From an uncultured Clostridia bacterium (GTDB taxonomy: Bacteria; Bacillota; Clostridia; Christensenellales; Borkfalkiaceae), in assembly GCA_904419945.1 (NCBI GenBank), contig CAJFTM010000002.1, positions 42,051 to 106,050 of the forward strand: a DNA stretch of 64,000 nt. The letters run 5' to 3'. The notes beneath the pieces are model-generated. The model was given only the letters and a program-made list of their open reading frames with translations. It was not told the DNA's origin and did no database searches. The translations under genes and the position numbers were made by a program. Of the stretch, positions 16,645 to 25,833 are shown one piece after another (position 1 is the stretch's first letter; the number at the start of each line of letters is the position of its first letter).

Positions 16645-17900
16645 GCGAGACGGGCGGCCAAATAGGCCGCGCACTCCTCCGCCGCGACGCTCTCTGAAGC
16701 GGAATCGGCCATATTTTTGACGGTATAGCGCCCCTCGTTCAGCTCGTTCGAACCGATGACGACGACGTACCGTGCGCCGACCTTGCCCGCGTACTTAAAT
16801 TGTGCCTTGACCGAGCGGGATGCATGATCAAAATCTGCCGCGATGCCGCGCGCGCGCAGGTCGGCGACCAGAGCGAAGGCAGCCCTGCGGCCCTCCTCGT
16901 CCAGTCCGGCGACATACACGCCCAGCGGCGGCTCTTGGGGAATATTCTTGCCGGTATTTTCCAGCACGAGGAGCATGCGCTCGATGCCGCTGCCGAACCC
17001 GATAGCCGGAACGGACGGGCCGCCCAAATTTTCGATGAGGGTATCGTACCGCCCGCCGCCGAGCACGGTACCCTGCGAACCGATGGCCGTGGAGACAAAC
17101 TCGAACACCGTTTTGGAATAGTAATCCAACCCGCGCACGAGCTTGGGATTGATCTTATACTTGACGCCGCAGGAATCGAGGATGGCACACAGTTTTTCAA
17201 AGTGCTCGCGGCACTCGTCGCACAGATAATCGATGGAACGGGGCGCGCCCTCGTTGATCTTTGCGCACGCCTCTTCCTTGCAGTCGAGGATGCGCAGCGG
17301 ATTCTTTTCGAAGCGGGCGTTGCAGGTCCCGCACATTTCGGGCAAGTGCGGGCGCAGGTACTCTTTGAGCGCCTCGTTGAACTTGGGGCGGCAGTGCTTG
17401 CAGCCGATGGAGTTGATGTTGAGCTCCACCCCCTCTACCCCGAGGGCGGCGATATAGTCGCGCGCGAGGAGGATGACCTCCGCGTCCGTTTCGGGTCCCT
17501 TTCCGCCGAAGATCTCGACGCCGAACTGGTGATGCTCGCGCAGTCTGCCCGCCTGCGGCCGCTCATAGCGGAAAACGGGGGTGATATAATACATCTTTAA
17601 AGGGAGAGCTCCGCCGGCAAGGCCGTTTTCGATAAAGGCGCGCACGACGCCCGCCGTTCCCTCCGGTTTCAGCGTGATGGAGCGATCGCCCTTATCGAGA
17701 AAGGTGTACATCTCCTTATTGACGATGTCCGTTGTATCGCCCACGCCGCGCAGAAACAGCTCGGTATGCTCGAATGTGGGCGTACGGATCTCGCGCAGGC
17801 CGTACAGCGCCGCAATGCGGCGCGCGGTATTTTCGACAAAATGCCATTTATATGCCTCGGCAGGCAGTACGTCTTTGGTTCCTTTGGGGATATTGATCAT
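16641..17900 (-). CDS. hisS: Histidyl-tRNA synthetase
   Basis: Class II synthetase of 419 residues. Motif 2 is Arg-Tyr-Glu-Arg-Pro-Gln-Ala-Gly-Arg, the histidine-binding motif is Leu-Val-Arg-Gly-Leu-Asp-Tyr-Tyr, and the C-terminal anticodon domain is present. The start at 17900 has AAGGAG five bases upstream and gives the usual Met-Ile-Asn-Ile-Pro-Lys-Gly-Thr-Lys-Asp. First gene of hisS-rseC-trxA, with a leader of about 140 bases. Confidence 0.95.
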   Translation of the reverse strand: MINIPKGTKDVLPAEAYKWHFVENTARRIAALYGLREIRTPTFEHTELFLRGVGDTTDIVNKEMYTFLDKGDRSITLKPEGTAGVVRAFIENGLAGGALPLKMYYITPVFRYERPQAGRLREHHQFGVEIFGGKGPETDAEVILLARDYIAALGVEGVELNINSIGCKHCRPKFNEALKEYLRPHLPEMCGTCNARFEKNPLRILDCKEEACAKINEGAPRSIDYLCDECREHFEKLCAILDSCGVKYKINPKLVRGLDYYSKTVFEFVSTAIGSQGTVLGGGRYDTLIENLGGPSVPAIGFGSGIERMLLVLENTGKNIPQEPPLGVYVAGLDEEGRRAAFALVADLRARGIAADFDHASRSVKAQFKYAGKVGARYVVVIGSNELNEGRYTVKNMADSASESVAAEECAAYLAARLA

Positions 17901-17936
17901 GAAAACTCCTTGGGTTGCGCGTTTTTTTCCTTCGCG

Positions 17937-17966
17937 CGTTTCTCGCAAAAGGGTTGCTGCGAAACG
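17937..17966 (-). promoter_or_regulatory. Hairpin in the hisS leader
   Basis: GCGTTTC...GAAACGC-type inverted repeat within the hisS 5' leader. The leader is too short for a T-box and lacks its conserved sequences. Role unknown. Confidence 0.4.
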
Positions 17967-18045
17967 CTTGATCGGAGAGGCACCCCGCCGTTCGCCTCCC
18001 CTTGTCGGCTCGGCGGCCGGGGCCTGCGTGCTCCGTTTTTATTTT

Positions 18046-18075
18046 ATTGTAACACGCGCAGGGTGGCCATTTCAA
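18046..18075 (-). promoter_or_regulatory. Promoter of hisS-rseC-trxA
   Basis: Minus strand TTGAAA (18075-18070), 18 bases, TACAAT (18051-18046). The rest of the gene-free stretch 17901-18340 holds short hairpins and repeat copy 1. Confidence 0.6.
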
Positions 18076-18208
18076 TGGCAAAAATCACACTTTTCCGCAA
18101 AAACCGCCGCTTTTGACGGCAAAAGCGCCGCTATAAAGAATTTTTTAAAAGAGGCAAAATCACACCTTTGCCTTTTTTCCCAACTTGCCGACACTTCGGC
18201 TCACGGAT

Positions 18209-18330
18209 GGGGTGAATTTCCGTGATTTATTAAAGGTGTGCCCTTAAAATTCGCGGAAAGAGGGGAAAACCGTTCGGGTTTCCCCTCCCCCCCCTCACGG
18301 CTTTTTCTTTTGTCAGCTCAAAAGAAAAAG
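18209..18330 (-). repeat. Composite three-hairpin repeat, copy 1
   Basis: Read on the minus strand: hairpin 1 with 12-base arms CTTTTTCTTTTG / CAAAAGAAAAAG and loop AGCTGA (18330-18301); then CCGTGA; hairpin 2 (GGGGAAACC / GGTTTTCCCC); stem 3 (TTTCCG / CGGAAA) enclosing TTTTAAGGGCACACCTTT; then ATTCACCCC. It directly follows the hslU stop in the direction of transcription. Confidence 0.75.
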
Positions 18331-18340
18331 CGTTGAATTC

Positions 18341-19648
18341 TTACAACACATACTTCTTCAAGTCGCGGTCGCTGATGACCTTGTCGAGATGCTCGTCGAC
18401 ATATTTCTGGTCGATGGTGACGGTGACAGTCGGATAATCGCCGCCGGCATTGAAGGAGATGTCTTCCAGCAGATATTCCATGACCGTATGCAGCCGGCGG
18501 GCGCCGATATCCTCGCTGGTCGCGTTCATATCGGCGGAGATCTGCGCGATCTCCTCGATGGCGTCATCGGTAAAGTGCAGGTCGATATTGTCGACGGCGA
18601 GCAGCTTGCCGTACTGTGCAGTGATGGCGTTTTGCGGCTGGGTGAGGATCTTGACGAAGTCATCCTTGGAGAGGCTCTCCAGCTCGACGTTGATGGGGAA
18701 GCGCCCCTGCAGCTCGGGGATGAGGTCCTCCACTTTGGAGAGGTGGAATGCCCCCGCCGCGATGAAGAGGATAAAGTCCGTCTTGACCGGGCCGTACTTG
18801 GTCATGACCGTGCAGCCCTCGACGATGGGCAGGATATCGCGCTGGACGCCCTCGCGCGAGACATCCGCGCCGCCGCGATTCTCCTTGCCGGCGATCTTAT
18901 CGATCTCGTCGATGAAGATGATGCCCTGTTCCTCGGCGCGGCGCAGGGCCTCGGCGTTGACGGAGTCGTTGTCGATGAGTTTTTCGCTCTCTTCGGCGAT
19001 GAGCTGCTGCATTGCCTGCTTTACGCTCATCTTGCGGCGTTTTCTCTTTTTGGGGAGCATTTCCCCGAAAATGGAGCCGATGTTGATCTCGGCGCCGCCG
19101 GGCACGAGCTCCATGCTCTTGGGCGTATCGACCACCTCGATCTCGATCTGCGTATCGTCAAACTTGCCGGCATGCAGGTCCTCGAGCAGCTTGGCATCGA
19201 ATACTTCCTTGGCCATTTCGCCCCGCTCCCCCTTCTTCATTTCGGAAAGGACGGCGATAACCTTCTTTTCGGCGGCGGCCTCCGCCTTTACGGAGACCTC
19301 CTTCATCTTTTCCTCCTTGACGAGGCGGATGGAGCACTCGACGAGGTCGCGCACCATGCTCTCGACGTCGCGGCCGACATAGCCGACCTCGGTGTATTTG
19401 GTCGCTTCGACCTTGATAAAGGGCGCCTTGACCAGCTTGGCGAGGCGGCGGGCGATCTCCGTTTTGCCGACGCCCGTCGGGCCCTTCATGATGATGTTTT
19501 TGGGCGTGATCTCCTCGCGGTCCGCCTCCGAAAGGCGGCTGCGGCGGTAGCGGTTGCGCAGCGCAATGGCGACCGCGCGCTTGGCCTTATCCTGCCCGAT
19601 GATGTATTTATCCAATTCGTTTACGATCTGTTTGGGTGATAAACTCAT
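18341..19648 (-). CDS. hslU: ATP-dependent protease ATPase subunit HslU
   Basis: AAA+ unfoldase of the HslUV (ClpYQ) protease, 435 residues. Walker A Gly-Pro-Thr-Gly-Val-Gly-Lys-Thr (56-63), Walker B Ile-Ile-Phe-Ile-Asp-Glu-Ile-Asp, the I-domain in the middle, and a C-terminal sensor-2 region ending Lys-Lys-Tyr-Val-Leu, of the kind that docks into HslV. GGGAGGTC precedes the ATG. Third gene of the CIRCE-controlled trmFO-hslV-hslU unit, 139 bases after hslV. Confidence 0.95.
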   Translation of the reverse strand: MSLSPKQIVNELDKYIIGQDKAKRAVAIALRNRYRRSRLSEADREEITPKNIIMKGPTGVGKTEIARRLAKLVKAPFIKVEATKYTEVGYVGRDVESMVRDLVECSIRLVKEEKMKEVSVKAEAAAEKKVIAVLSEMKKGERGEMAKEVFDAKLLEDLHAGKFDDTQIEIEVVDTPKSMELVPGGAEINIGSIFGEMLPKKRKRRKMSVKQAMQQLIAEESEKLIDNDSVNAEALRRAEEQGIIFIDEIDKIAGKENRGGADVSREGVQRDILPIVEGCTVMTKYGPVKTDFILFIAAGAFHLSKVEDLIPELQGRFPINVELESLSKDDFVKILTQPQNAITAQYGKLLAVDNIDLHFTDDAIEEIAQISADMNATSEDIGARRLHTVMEYLLEDISFNAGGDYPTVTVTIDQKYVDEHLDKVISDRDLKKYVL

Positions 19649-19787
19649 AATTTAATGACCTCCCTTGGCGCCCGTTGCGGCGCCCGATCCGGGTATATTC
19701 TTCGAGAAATGGTTGAACCGATCCTTTTGCGGCAGGCCGTATATATGGCGCTGCCGCCGCTGCCGATGCCCGGCACTTTGCCGCGCG

Positions 19788-20324
19788 TCAGACCTCTTCG
19801 ACGATGATATGGTCGTTGGTGAAGACGCAGATCTCGCTGGCGATCTTGAGCGACTTATAGGCGATCTCCGAAGCGGTGTAGCCGGTCTCCTGCAGCAGGG
19901 CGCGGCCCGCCGCAAGGGCATAGTTGCCGCCGCTGCCGATGGCACACACGCCGCCGTCCGGCTCGATCACTTCGCCGTTGCCGCTGACGATGAGCAGCTG
20001 ATCCTTGTCGGCGACGATCATCATCGCCTCGAGCTTGCGCACCATCTTGTCGTTGCGCCACATTTCGGCGAGTTCGACCGCCGAGCGCATGAGGTTGCCC
20101 GAAAACTTGTTCAGCATCCCCTCAAACCGCTCGGAGAGGGAAAAGGCGTCCGCCACGGAACCTGCAAAGCCCAAAATGACCTTGCCGCCGTAGATGCGGC
20201 GCACCTTGACCGCATTGTTTTTGAAGACGACCGATTCGCCCATGGTGACCTGTCCGTCACCGGCGATCGCCGTTTTGCCGTCCTTTTTGACGGCGCATAT
20301 CGTTGTACCTCTGAATTCCGGCAT
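19788..20324 (-). CDS. hslV: ATP-dependent protease subunit HslV
   Basis: Threonine peptidase of the HslUV complex, 178 residues. The mature N-terminal Thr is Thr7 in Gly-Thr-Thr-Ile, after a short propeptide Met-Pro-Glu-Phe-Arg-Gly; the Ala-Gly-Asp-Gly-Gln and Ile-Gly-Ser-Gly-Gly segments of the active site are present. GGAGGTC precedes the ATG. It lies 18 bases after trmFO. Confidence 0.95.
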   Translation of the reverse strand: MPEFRGTTICAVKKDGKTAIAGDGQVTMGESVVFKNNAVKVRRIYGGKVILGFAGSVADAFSLSERFEGMLNKFSGNLMRSAVELAEMWRNDKMVRKLEAMMIVADKDQLLIVSGNGEVIEPDGGVCAIGSGGNYALAAGRALLQETGYTASEIAYKSLKIASEICVFTNDHIIVEEV

Positions 20325-20342
20325 GATTGACCTCCGTAAATT

Positions 20343-21662
20343 TTATAGTTGTCCGCGCAGATATCCGGCGATGCGGTCGATGCGCTCGAGCGCGCGCTCG
20401 GCCAGCCTGCGCTTTTTGAGCGCCTTGTCGCGGATATGCTCCGCGAGCGGGCGCAGGATCCCATAGTTTGCGTTCATCGGCTGGAAGTTATCCGTCGGCT
20501 GCGAAACGTGCAGGGCGAGCGCGCCGGTGACCGTTTCCGCATCCCATTCGACGGGCTGCGCGCCGCGCAATTTGAGGGCAAGGGCGATCGCCGCGGCGAG
20601 GCCGCTGTCTGCACTCTCCACATACCCCTCTACGCCCGTGATCTGCCCCGCAAAAAAGACGAGGGGATCGGCGCGCAGCGAATAATCGGGCGAAAGCACC
20701 TCCGGCGCGTTGAGGTAAGTATTGCGGTGCATCACCCCGTAGCGCAAAAACTCTGCGCCGCGCAGGGCGGGGATCATGGAAAAGACCCTCTTCTGTTCGG
20801 GAAACTTCAAATTTGTCTGGAACCCGACCAGATTGTACGCCGTGCCCGCGCAATTTTCCTTGCGCAGCTGCAGCACGGCATAGGGGCGCTTTCCCTCCGC
20901 GTCATACAGGCCGACCGGTTTGAGCATGCCGAAGCGCAGCGTATCCGCACCGCGCGCCGCCATCGCCTCGACGGGCATGCACCCCTCGAACAATTCGCGC
21001 CTGTCGATGCCGTGATCGTTCGCGCGTTCGGCGTGCAGCAGCGCATCGACGAACGCCTCGTACTCCTCGCGCGTCATCGGGCAGTTGACGTAATCGCCCT
21101 CCCCTTTGCCGTAGCGATCGGCCGTGAACGTCTTGGAAAAGTCGATGCTGTCCGCCGATACGATGGGCGCAGCCGCGTCGTAAAAATACAGCGAGCCGCC
21201 CAGCCGGGCAGAGATATCCTCCGCCAAAGCGTCCAACGTCAGCGGGCCGGTCGCCACGATGGCGGGCCCTTCCGGTACGCGGACCGCCTCCTCGCAGACG
21301 ACTTCGATGTTTTTCTGCCCGCGGATCCGCGCGGTGATATGGGCGGAAAATGCCTCCCGGTCGACCGCGAGCGCGCCGCCGGCGGGGACGCGCGTCGCAT
21401 CCGCCGCCTCCATGACCAGCGAACCCAGCCGCCGCATCTCCTCTTTCAGCAGGCCGCAGGCGTTGCCGTACACGTCGCTGCTCTTGAGCGAATTGCTGCA
21501 TACCAGCTCGGCGAACCCGCTGCAAGAGTGCGCCGGCGTAAAGCGGGCAGGCTTACACTCGACGAGACGGACGCGGATGCCGTGCGCCGCCAGGAAATAA
21601 GCCGCCTCACACCCTGCAAGCCCGGCGCCGACCACCGTGACGCGCTGCACATCCTGTCCCAT
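20343..21662 (-). CDS. trmFO: FAD/folate-dependent tRNA (uracil-54) methyltransferase
   Basis: Makes ribothymidine-54 in tRNA using methylene-tetrahydrofolate. The 439-residue product has the FAD motif Gly-Ala-Gly-Leu-Ala-Gly (12-17), the conserved cysteine segment Cys-Ser-Gly-Phe-Ala-Glu-Leu-Val-Cys-Ser-Asn, and a C-terminal Gly-Val-Glu-Gly-Tyr-Val-Glu-Ser. The ATG at 21662 is taken; a GTG six bases closer to the family's usual start region is an alternative. First gene of the hslVU unit, downstream of a CIRCE element. Confidence 0.92.
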   Translation of the reverse strand: MGQDVQRVTVVGAGLAGCEAAYFLAAHGIRVRLVECKPARFTPAHSCSGFAELVCSNSLKSSDVYGNACGLLKEEMRRLGSLVMEAADATRVPAGGALAVDREAFSAHITARIRGQKNIEVVCEEAVRVPEGPAIVATGPLTLDALAEDISARLGGSLYFYDAAAPIVSADSIDFSKTFTADRYGKGEGDYVNCPMTREEYEAFVDALLHAERANDHGIDRRELFEGCMPVEAMAARGADTLRFGMLKPVGLYDAEGKRPYAVLQLRKENCAGTAYNLVGFQTNLKFPEQKRVFSMIPALRGAEFLRYGVMHRNTYLNAPEVLSPDYSLRADPLVFFAGQITGVEGYVESADSGLAAAIALALKLRGAQPVEWDAETVTGALALHVSQPTDNFQPMNANYGILRPLAEHIRDKALKKRRLAERALERIDRIAGYLRGQL

Positions 21663-21685
21663 CCTCTGCAACTTCCTTCCGTGAA

Positions 21686-21712
21686 TTAGCACTCTTAAAG
21701 CAAGAGTGCTAA
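21686..21712. promoter_or_regulatory. CIRCE element (HrcA operator)
   Basis: TTAGCACTC - nine bases - GAGTGCTAA, an exact match to the CIRCE consensus, starting 24 bases upstream of trmFO and covering the predicted transcription start. It predicts HrcA repression and heat induction of trmFO-hslV-hslU. Confidence 0.93.
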
Positions 21713-21716
21713 GCTA

Positions 21717-21745
21717 ATTATATGCAGAATGCGCCCCCTTGTCAA
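21717..21745 (-). promoter_or_regulatory. Promoter of trmFO-hslV-hslU
   Basis: Minus strand consensus TTGACA (21745-21740), 17 bases, TATAAT (21722-21717), directly upstream of the CIRCE element. Confidence 0.9.
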
Positions 21746-21862
21746 GAGTTTTTTGTGCATTTATCAAAATTTATTGTGCCGTGCTTAAAAAACGCGCCGG
21801 CCGCATGCGATCGGTTTTTACGTCTCCAAAGCATCGCTGCCCGCGCGCCGGCCATCGCAAAG

Positions 21863-21887
21863 GCCCCTTCCCGCGGCGGGAAGGGGC
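21863..21887 (-). terminator. Terminator of topA
   Basis: GCCCCTTCCCGC / GCGGGAAGGGGC stem-loop 13 bases after the topA stop, followed by CTTT on the minus strand. Confidence 0.6.
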
Positions 21888-21899
21888 TTGCTGTGCCTG

Positions 21900-24239
21900 T
21901 TATTCTTCTGTTTCGGCCGCTTCGCCCGGTTCGGGGGGCGCTTGATCCGCATCCTTGGCGGGAGCGGGCGCCGTATAATCGCAGGCGGAACACTTGATCT
22001 GCTTGCCCTTGCGCACCAGATATTTGCCGCACTTAGGGCACTTTTCGCCGGTGGGCATATCCCAGCTCATGAACTTGCATTTGGGATAATCGGAGCAGCC
22101 GTAATAGATCTTGCCCGCCTTGCTCTTCATGCGCCGGGTGGGAGCCCCGCATACGGGGCAGGTGCCGGCGAGCTCGGCAATGGGTACATTGGTGTTGCAC
22201 TGCGGGCAGTTGAGATACCGCCCGTTGCGCCCGTTGCGGTAGTACATCAGCGTGCCGCACTTGGGGCACTTCTGATCCGAACGCTCGGAGTCATACGGGA
22301 GAGTGGCGTTGCATTCGGGATAATTCGGGCAGGCGAGGAACTTGCCGTACCGCCCGCTCTTGACCACCATATTTGCGCCGCATTTGGGACACTTGGTGGA
22401 GGAAACTTCCACGCTCTCGCTCTTGATGTTCGAGCAGGCGGGATAATTGGAGCAGGCGAGGAACTTGCCGTACCGCCCGCTCTTGCGGATCATGGGGTGG
22501 CCGCACTTTTCGCAGGGGATATCCGTCATCTCGTCGCCGTCGTTGGCGGCAAAGACCAGCTTTTCGGCAAAGGGCGGATAGAAATCGGCGATGATCTTAT
22601 GCCAGTCGGTGCCGTTTTCCTCGATGCCGTCCAGCATGTCCTCCATTTTTGCGGTAAAGCCGACGTCCATGATGTCGGTAAAATACTTGACCAAAAGATC
22701 GGTGATCTGGAAGGCGACCTCGGTGGGTACCATATACTTGCCCTCTTTGGTCACATATTTGCGGCGGTTGAGCACCGAGATGATGGAGGCGTAGGTGGAC
22801 GGGCGGCCGATGCCCTTTTCCTCCATCGCCTTGACGAGGGAGGCATCCGTATACCGCTGCGGAGGCTTCGTGAACTTCTGCTCGGAGGTGAGTTTGATCA
22901 GGTCCAGCTCCTCCCCCTCCTGCAGATCGGGCAGCAGGCGGGCGTTCTCCCCTTCCTCGTCCTCCTTATCCTTGCGGATATCCTGGTAAACTGCCGTAAA
23001 TCCCGCAAATTTGAGAGTGCGGCCGCTCGCCTTGAAGGTATAGTCGCCGTTGTCGATCTTCAGCTGCATGCTGTTGTAGACCGCCTCGCTCATCTGCGAC
23101 GCCATAAAGCGCTCATAGATGAGCTTATAGACATTGTAGTGCTTTTTATCCAGCGTGCCCTTCAAGCTCTCGGGCGTGCGGGACATATCGATGGGACGGA
23201 TGCACTCGTGCGCGTCCTGCGCATCCTTCTTCGACTTGTAAAAATTGGGTTTGGCGGGGATGTATTCCCTGCCGAACCGCTCGGCAATATAAGCGCGCGC
23301 CCGTTCCTGCGCCTCGGCCGAGACGCGGACCGAGTCGGTACGGATATAGGTGACGAGGGCGATGTGCCCCTCCTTTTCGGTGTCGATGCCCTCGTACAGG
23401 TGCTGGGCGACGAGCATGACCTCGGGGGATGTCATGCCGAATTTATTGGAGGCATCCTGCTGCAGCGTGGACGTCGTAAAGGGCGCGGGCGCATGCGAAC
23501 GGGCGAGGTTCTTTTTGATGCTGCGCACGACGTAGCGCCCCCCTTCCAGCGCGGCGCGCACCCGCTCGTTTTCCTCCGCGCTCGCGGGCTTGTACTTTTT
23601 GCCCTTGCGCTCGGAAAGCAGGGCGCGGAAAGGCGCGTACGCCTTGGGCTTATCCTGCAATTCGGCATTCAGGTTCCAGTACTCGTCGGGGACGAAGGCG
23701 CGGATCTCGCGCTCGCGGTCGACGATCAGCCGCAGTGCGACCGACTGCACGCGGCCGGCGGAGAGGCCGGTCTGGATGCGTTTGCAGAGCAGGGGCGAAA
23801 GTTTGTAACCGACCAAGCGGTCGAGCACGCGGCGCGCCTGCTGCGCATCCACCAGCTTATAATCGATCTCGCGCGGGTGCTGCAATGCGTTGCTGACGGC
23901 TGCAGGCGAGATCTCGTTGAACTCGATGCGGTACTTGCCGTCTTTCAGTTTCAGAACATTTTTCAGATGCCAGGAAATGGCCTCCCCCTCGCGGTCGGGG
24001 TCGGTCGCGAGGTAGACGTTATCCGCCTTGGCGGCCTCGTCCGCGAGGCGCTTGATGACCTGCTTTTTATCCGGATTGATGACATAGGTCGGCTCGAAAT
24101 TGTGTTCGATATCCACGCCCAGCCGCTTTTCGGGCAAGTCGCGCACATGGCCGCCCGAAGCGTCCACGCGGTATTTTCCCTTGAGATATTTTGAAATTGT
24201 CTTCGCCTTGGATGGCGATTCGACGATGATGAGATCCAT
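21900..24239 (-). CDS. topA: DNA topoisomerase I
   Basis: Type IA topoisomerase of 779 residues that relaxes negative supercoils. The TOPRIM acidic triad is Asp80, Asp82, Glu84 in Ala-Thr-Asp-Pro-Asp-Arg-Glu-Gly-Glu; the active-site tyrosine is Tyr298 in Thr-Tyr-Ile-Arg-Thr-Asp-Ser. The C-terminus carries five Cys4 zinc ribbons followed by an Ala/Pro/Glu-rich tail. Start at 24239, with GAGGAAG upstream; it gives the normal Met-Asp-Leu-Ile-Ile-Val-Glu-Ser-Pro. Confidence 0.96.
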   Translation of the reverse strand: MDLIIVESPSKAKTISKYLKGKYRVDASGGHVRDLPEKRLGVDIEHNFEPTYVINPDKKQVIKRLADEAAKADNVYLATDPDREGEAISWHLKNVLKLKDGKYRIEFNEISPAAVSNALQHPREIDYKLVDAQQARRVLDRLVGYKLSPLLCKRIQTGLSAGRVQSVALRLIVDREREIRAFVPDEYWNLNAELQDKPKAYAPFRALLSERKGKKYKPASAEENERVRAALEGGRYVVRSIKKNLARSHAPAPFTTSTLQQDASNKFGMTSPEVMLVAQHLYEGIDTEKEGHIALVTYIRTDSVRVSAEAQERARAYIAERFGREYIPAKPNFYKSKKDAQDAHECIRPIDMSRTPESLKGTLDKKHYNVYKLIYERFMASQMSEAVYNSMQLKIDNGDYTFKASGRTLKFAGFTAVYQDIRKDKEDEEGENARLLPDLQEGEELDLIKLTSEQKFTKPPQRYTDASLVKAMEEKGIGRPSTYASIISVLNRRKYVTKEGKYMVPTEVAFQITDLLVKYFTDIMDVGFTAKMEDMLDGIEENGTDWHKIIADFYPPFAEKLVFAANDGDEMTDIPCEKCGHPMIRKSGRYGKFLACSNYPACSNIKSESVEVSSTKCPKCGANMVVKSGRYGKFLACPNYPECNATLPYDSERSDQKCPKCGTLMYYRNGRNGRYLNCPQCNTNVPIAELAGTCPVCGAPTRRMKSKAGKIYYGCSDYPKCKFMSWDMPTGEKCPKCGKYLVRKGKQIKCSACDYTAPAPAKDADQAPPEPGEAAETEE

Positions 24240-24254
24240 AACTTCCTCCTCGTG

Positions 24255-24367
24255 CAACTTGTTTTGAGCTGACAAAACAAATTGCTACGATTTTAAGGGC
24301 GCTGCCCTCTGCGGCGCGCTTTTAAGGGCACACTATAAAAAACGCGCGCCGCATTCACCCGCTGAGG
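24255..24367 (+). repeat. Composite three-hairpin repeat, copy 2
   Basis: Hairpin 1 at 24255-24284 (TTGTTTTG-AGCTGA-CAAAACAA core), then CTACGAT; hairpin 2 AGGGC / GCCCT; stem 3 GCGGCGCGC / GCGCGCCGC around TTTTAAGGGCACACTAT; then ATTCACCCGCTGAGG. It lies in the 507-base gene-free gap between topA and dprA, in reverse orientation to both genes. Confidence 0.75.
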
Positions 24368-24442
24368 TCGCAGGTATGCGACAAATTGGGTGCGCTTTGC
24401 CAAAAATGTGATTTTGGCACGCGCGAAAGGATTTAGCTCACA

Positions 24443-24577
24443 CTTTTTCTTTTGAGCTGACAAAAGAAAAAGTCGTGATTTTTCGAGACAACCCGCCGCT
24501 CGCTTCGCTCGGCGGCCGGTTTTCTCGCTTTGCGCGCTTTTAAGGGCACGCCTTTGAGAGAGCGCGCAAATTCTCTC
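24443..24577 (+). repeat. Composite three-hairpin repeat, copy 3
   Basis: Hairpin 1 at 24443-24472 is identical in arms and loop to copy 1. TCGTGA follows; hairpin 2 (CGAGA...CCGCCG / CGGCGG...TCTCG); stem 3 TTTGCGCGC / GCGCGCAAA around TTTTAAGGGCACGCCTTT; then ATTCTC. Between copies 2 and 3 lie two further small hairpins; 24578-24746 is AT/GC-mixed sequence with a CGCGAAAA / TTTTCGCG dyad. Confidence 0.75.
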
Positions 24578-24746
24578 TTTCCGCATAAGCCTTGCGGCAG
24601 ATCGGGGAAAAAGCAAAAAGCGCGGTTTTTTCTTTTTCAAAAATTTGAATGAAAAGCGCGTTTTGCCTGCGCGAAAAATCAATTTTCGCTTTTCGCGTCG
24701 GCAAACGGATCCCCTTTCCCCTATATACAAATTTAAGAAAGGCAGC

Positions 24747-25829
24747 TCAGACTTTGGCGTAGCGGTTGCCGCCGCAGGAAACGATCTTGCCCTTCATCTG
24801 CAGCAGCGTGAGGGGAACAGACAGCGCCGATACGGGCATGGCGCACTTTGCCGCGATCTCCTCTGCGTGCGAGGCGCCCGCACAGATCGCGCCGAATACG
24901 GCGCTTTCCGACGGAGACAGAGCGGCCTGTTCCTGCGCCGCCTCGGTCAAGTTTATACCAAAAGCCGCGGCAATGTCAACTAAATCGTCGGTCAATTTTG
25001 CGTATTCTTTGATGAGTGCGTTGCAGCCGACGCCCGACGGGACGCCGATCCCGTACGGAAAAGCGAACACATCCCGCCCGTATTCAAAGGCCCGTTCGGC
25101 CGTGCTGCGCGTACCGCTCTTCGCGCCCGCGCTGACGACGAGCACCCCTTCGCTCAGCCCCGCTATGATGCGGTTGCGGGCGGGGAAACGAAAACCGCGC
25201 GGCTCTTCGTGCGGGAGATATTCGCTGACGGCGAGCCCCTTCTGCTCGGCCTTGGCGAGCAGATCGGCATTGCAGGACGGGTAGACATGGTCAAACCCAT
25301 AGGCGAGCACGCAGATGACCGGGCCGACAGCGAGCGCGCCCAGCGCGGCGGCGGTATCGCCGCCCTCGGCGAGACCGGTGACGATGGTAAAGTGCCGCGC
25401 GAGGCCTGCAGCAAATTTTTCTGTCTGCTTGACGACCTGCGGCAGGGTGCGGCGGGAGCCGACAATGGCAAACTTGCGGGTCTGCAGGAGGGAAACATCC
25501 CCCTTGCAGTAGAGCACGAGGGGCGGATCGGGGATCTGCCGCAGCGCCTCCGGATAATACGGCGAAGAATAGGATACGCAGGCGATCGACTTTTCGGCAT
25601 AGCCGGCGAGCAATTCGGCGAGGTACACGGAGGAGCGCAGCGACCGCTCCATTTTTGCGCAAGCTTCCGACCCGGCGATCTCCTCCGCCCGCCCGCGCAG
25701 GCGCGAAAATGCGGCGGCGAGGGCATACGGCCCATCTGCCAGATGATAGAGCTTGGATTTTTTGGTGTAGTCGAGGCCGAAGCTGTCCAGCCAGATCTCC
25801 GCCTTTTCCTCTTTGGTATAAGAAGGCAT
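24747..25829 (-). CDS. dprA: DNA processing protein DprA
   Basis: Loads RecA on single-stranded DNA during transformation. 360 residues: an N-terminal helical region, then the Rossmann-like domain with Phe-Ala-Ile-Val-Gly-Ser-Arg-Arg and Thr-Gly-Leu-Ala-Glu-Gly-Gly-Asp-Thr-Ala-Ala, then a C-terminal winged-helix (DML1-like) domain. It follows comM by four bases with a weak ribosome binding site, so both are likely expressed together. Confidence 0.92.
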   Translation of the reverse strand: MPSYTKEEKAEIWLDSFGLDYTKKSKLYHLADGPYALAAAFSRLRGRAEEIAGSEACAKMERSLRSSVYLAELLAGYAEKSIACVSYSSPYYPEALRQIPDPPLVLYCKGDVSLLQTRKFAIVGSRRTLPQVVKQTEKFAAGLARHFTIVTGLAEGGDTAAALGALAVGPVICVLAYGFDHVYPSCNADLLAKAEQKGLAVSEYLPHEEPRGFRFPARNRIIAGLSEGVLVVSAGAKSGTRSTAERAFEYGRDVFAFPYGIGVPSGVGCNALIKEYAKLTDDLVDIAAAFGINLTEAAQEQAALSPSESAVFGAICAGASHAEEIAAKCAMPVSALSVPLTLLQMKGKIVSCGGNRYAKV

Positions 25830-25833
25830 GGCT

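Noticed and set aside
17901..18045. T-box riboswitch in the hisS leader
   Set aside because: Leader only about 140 bases and no GGGTGGNACCGCG-like antiterminator sequence.
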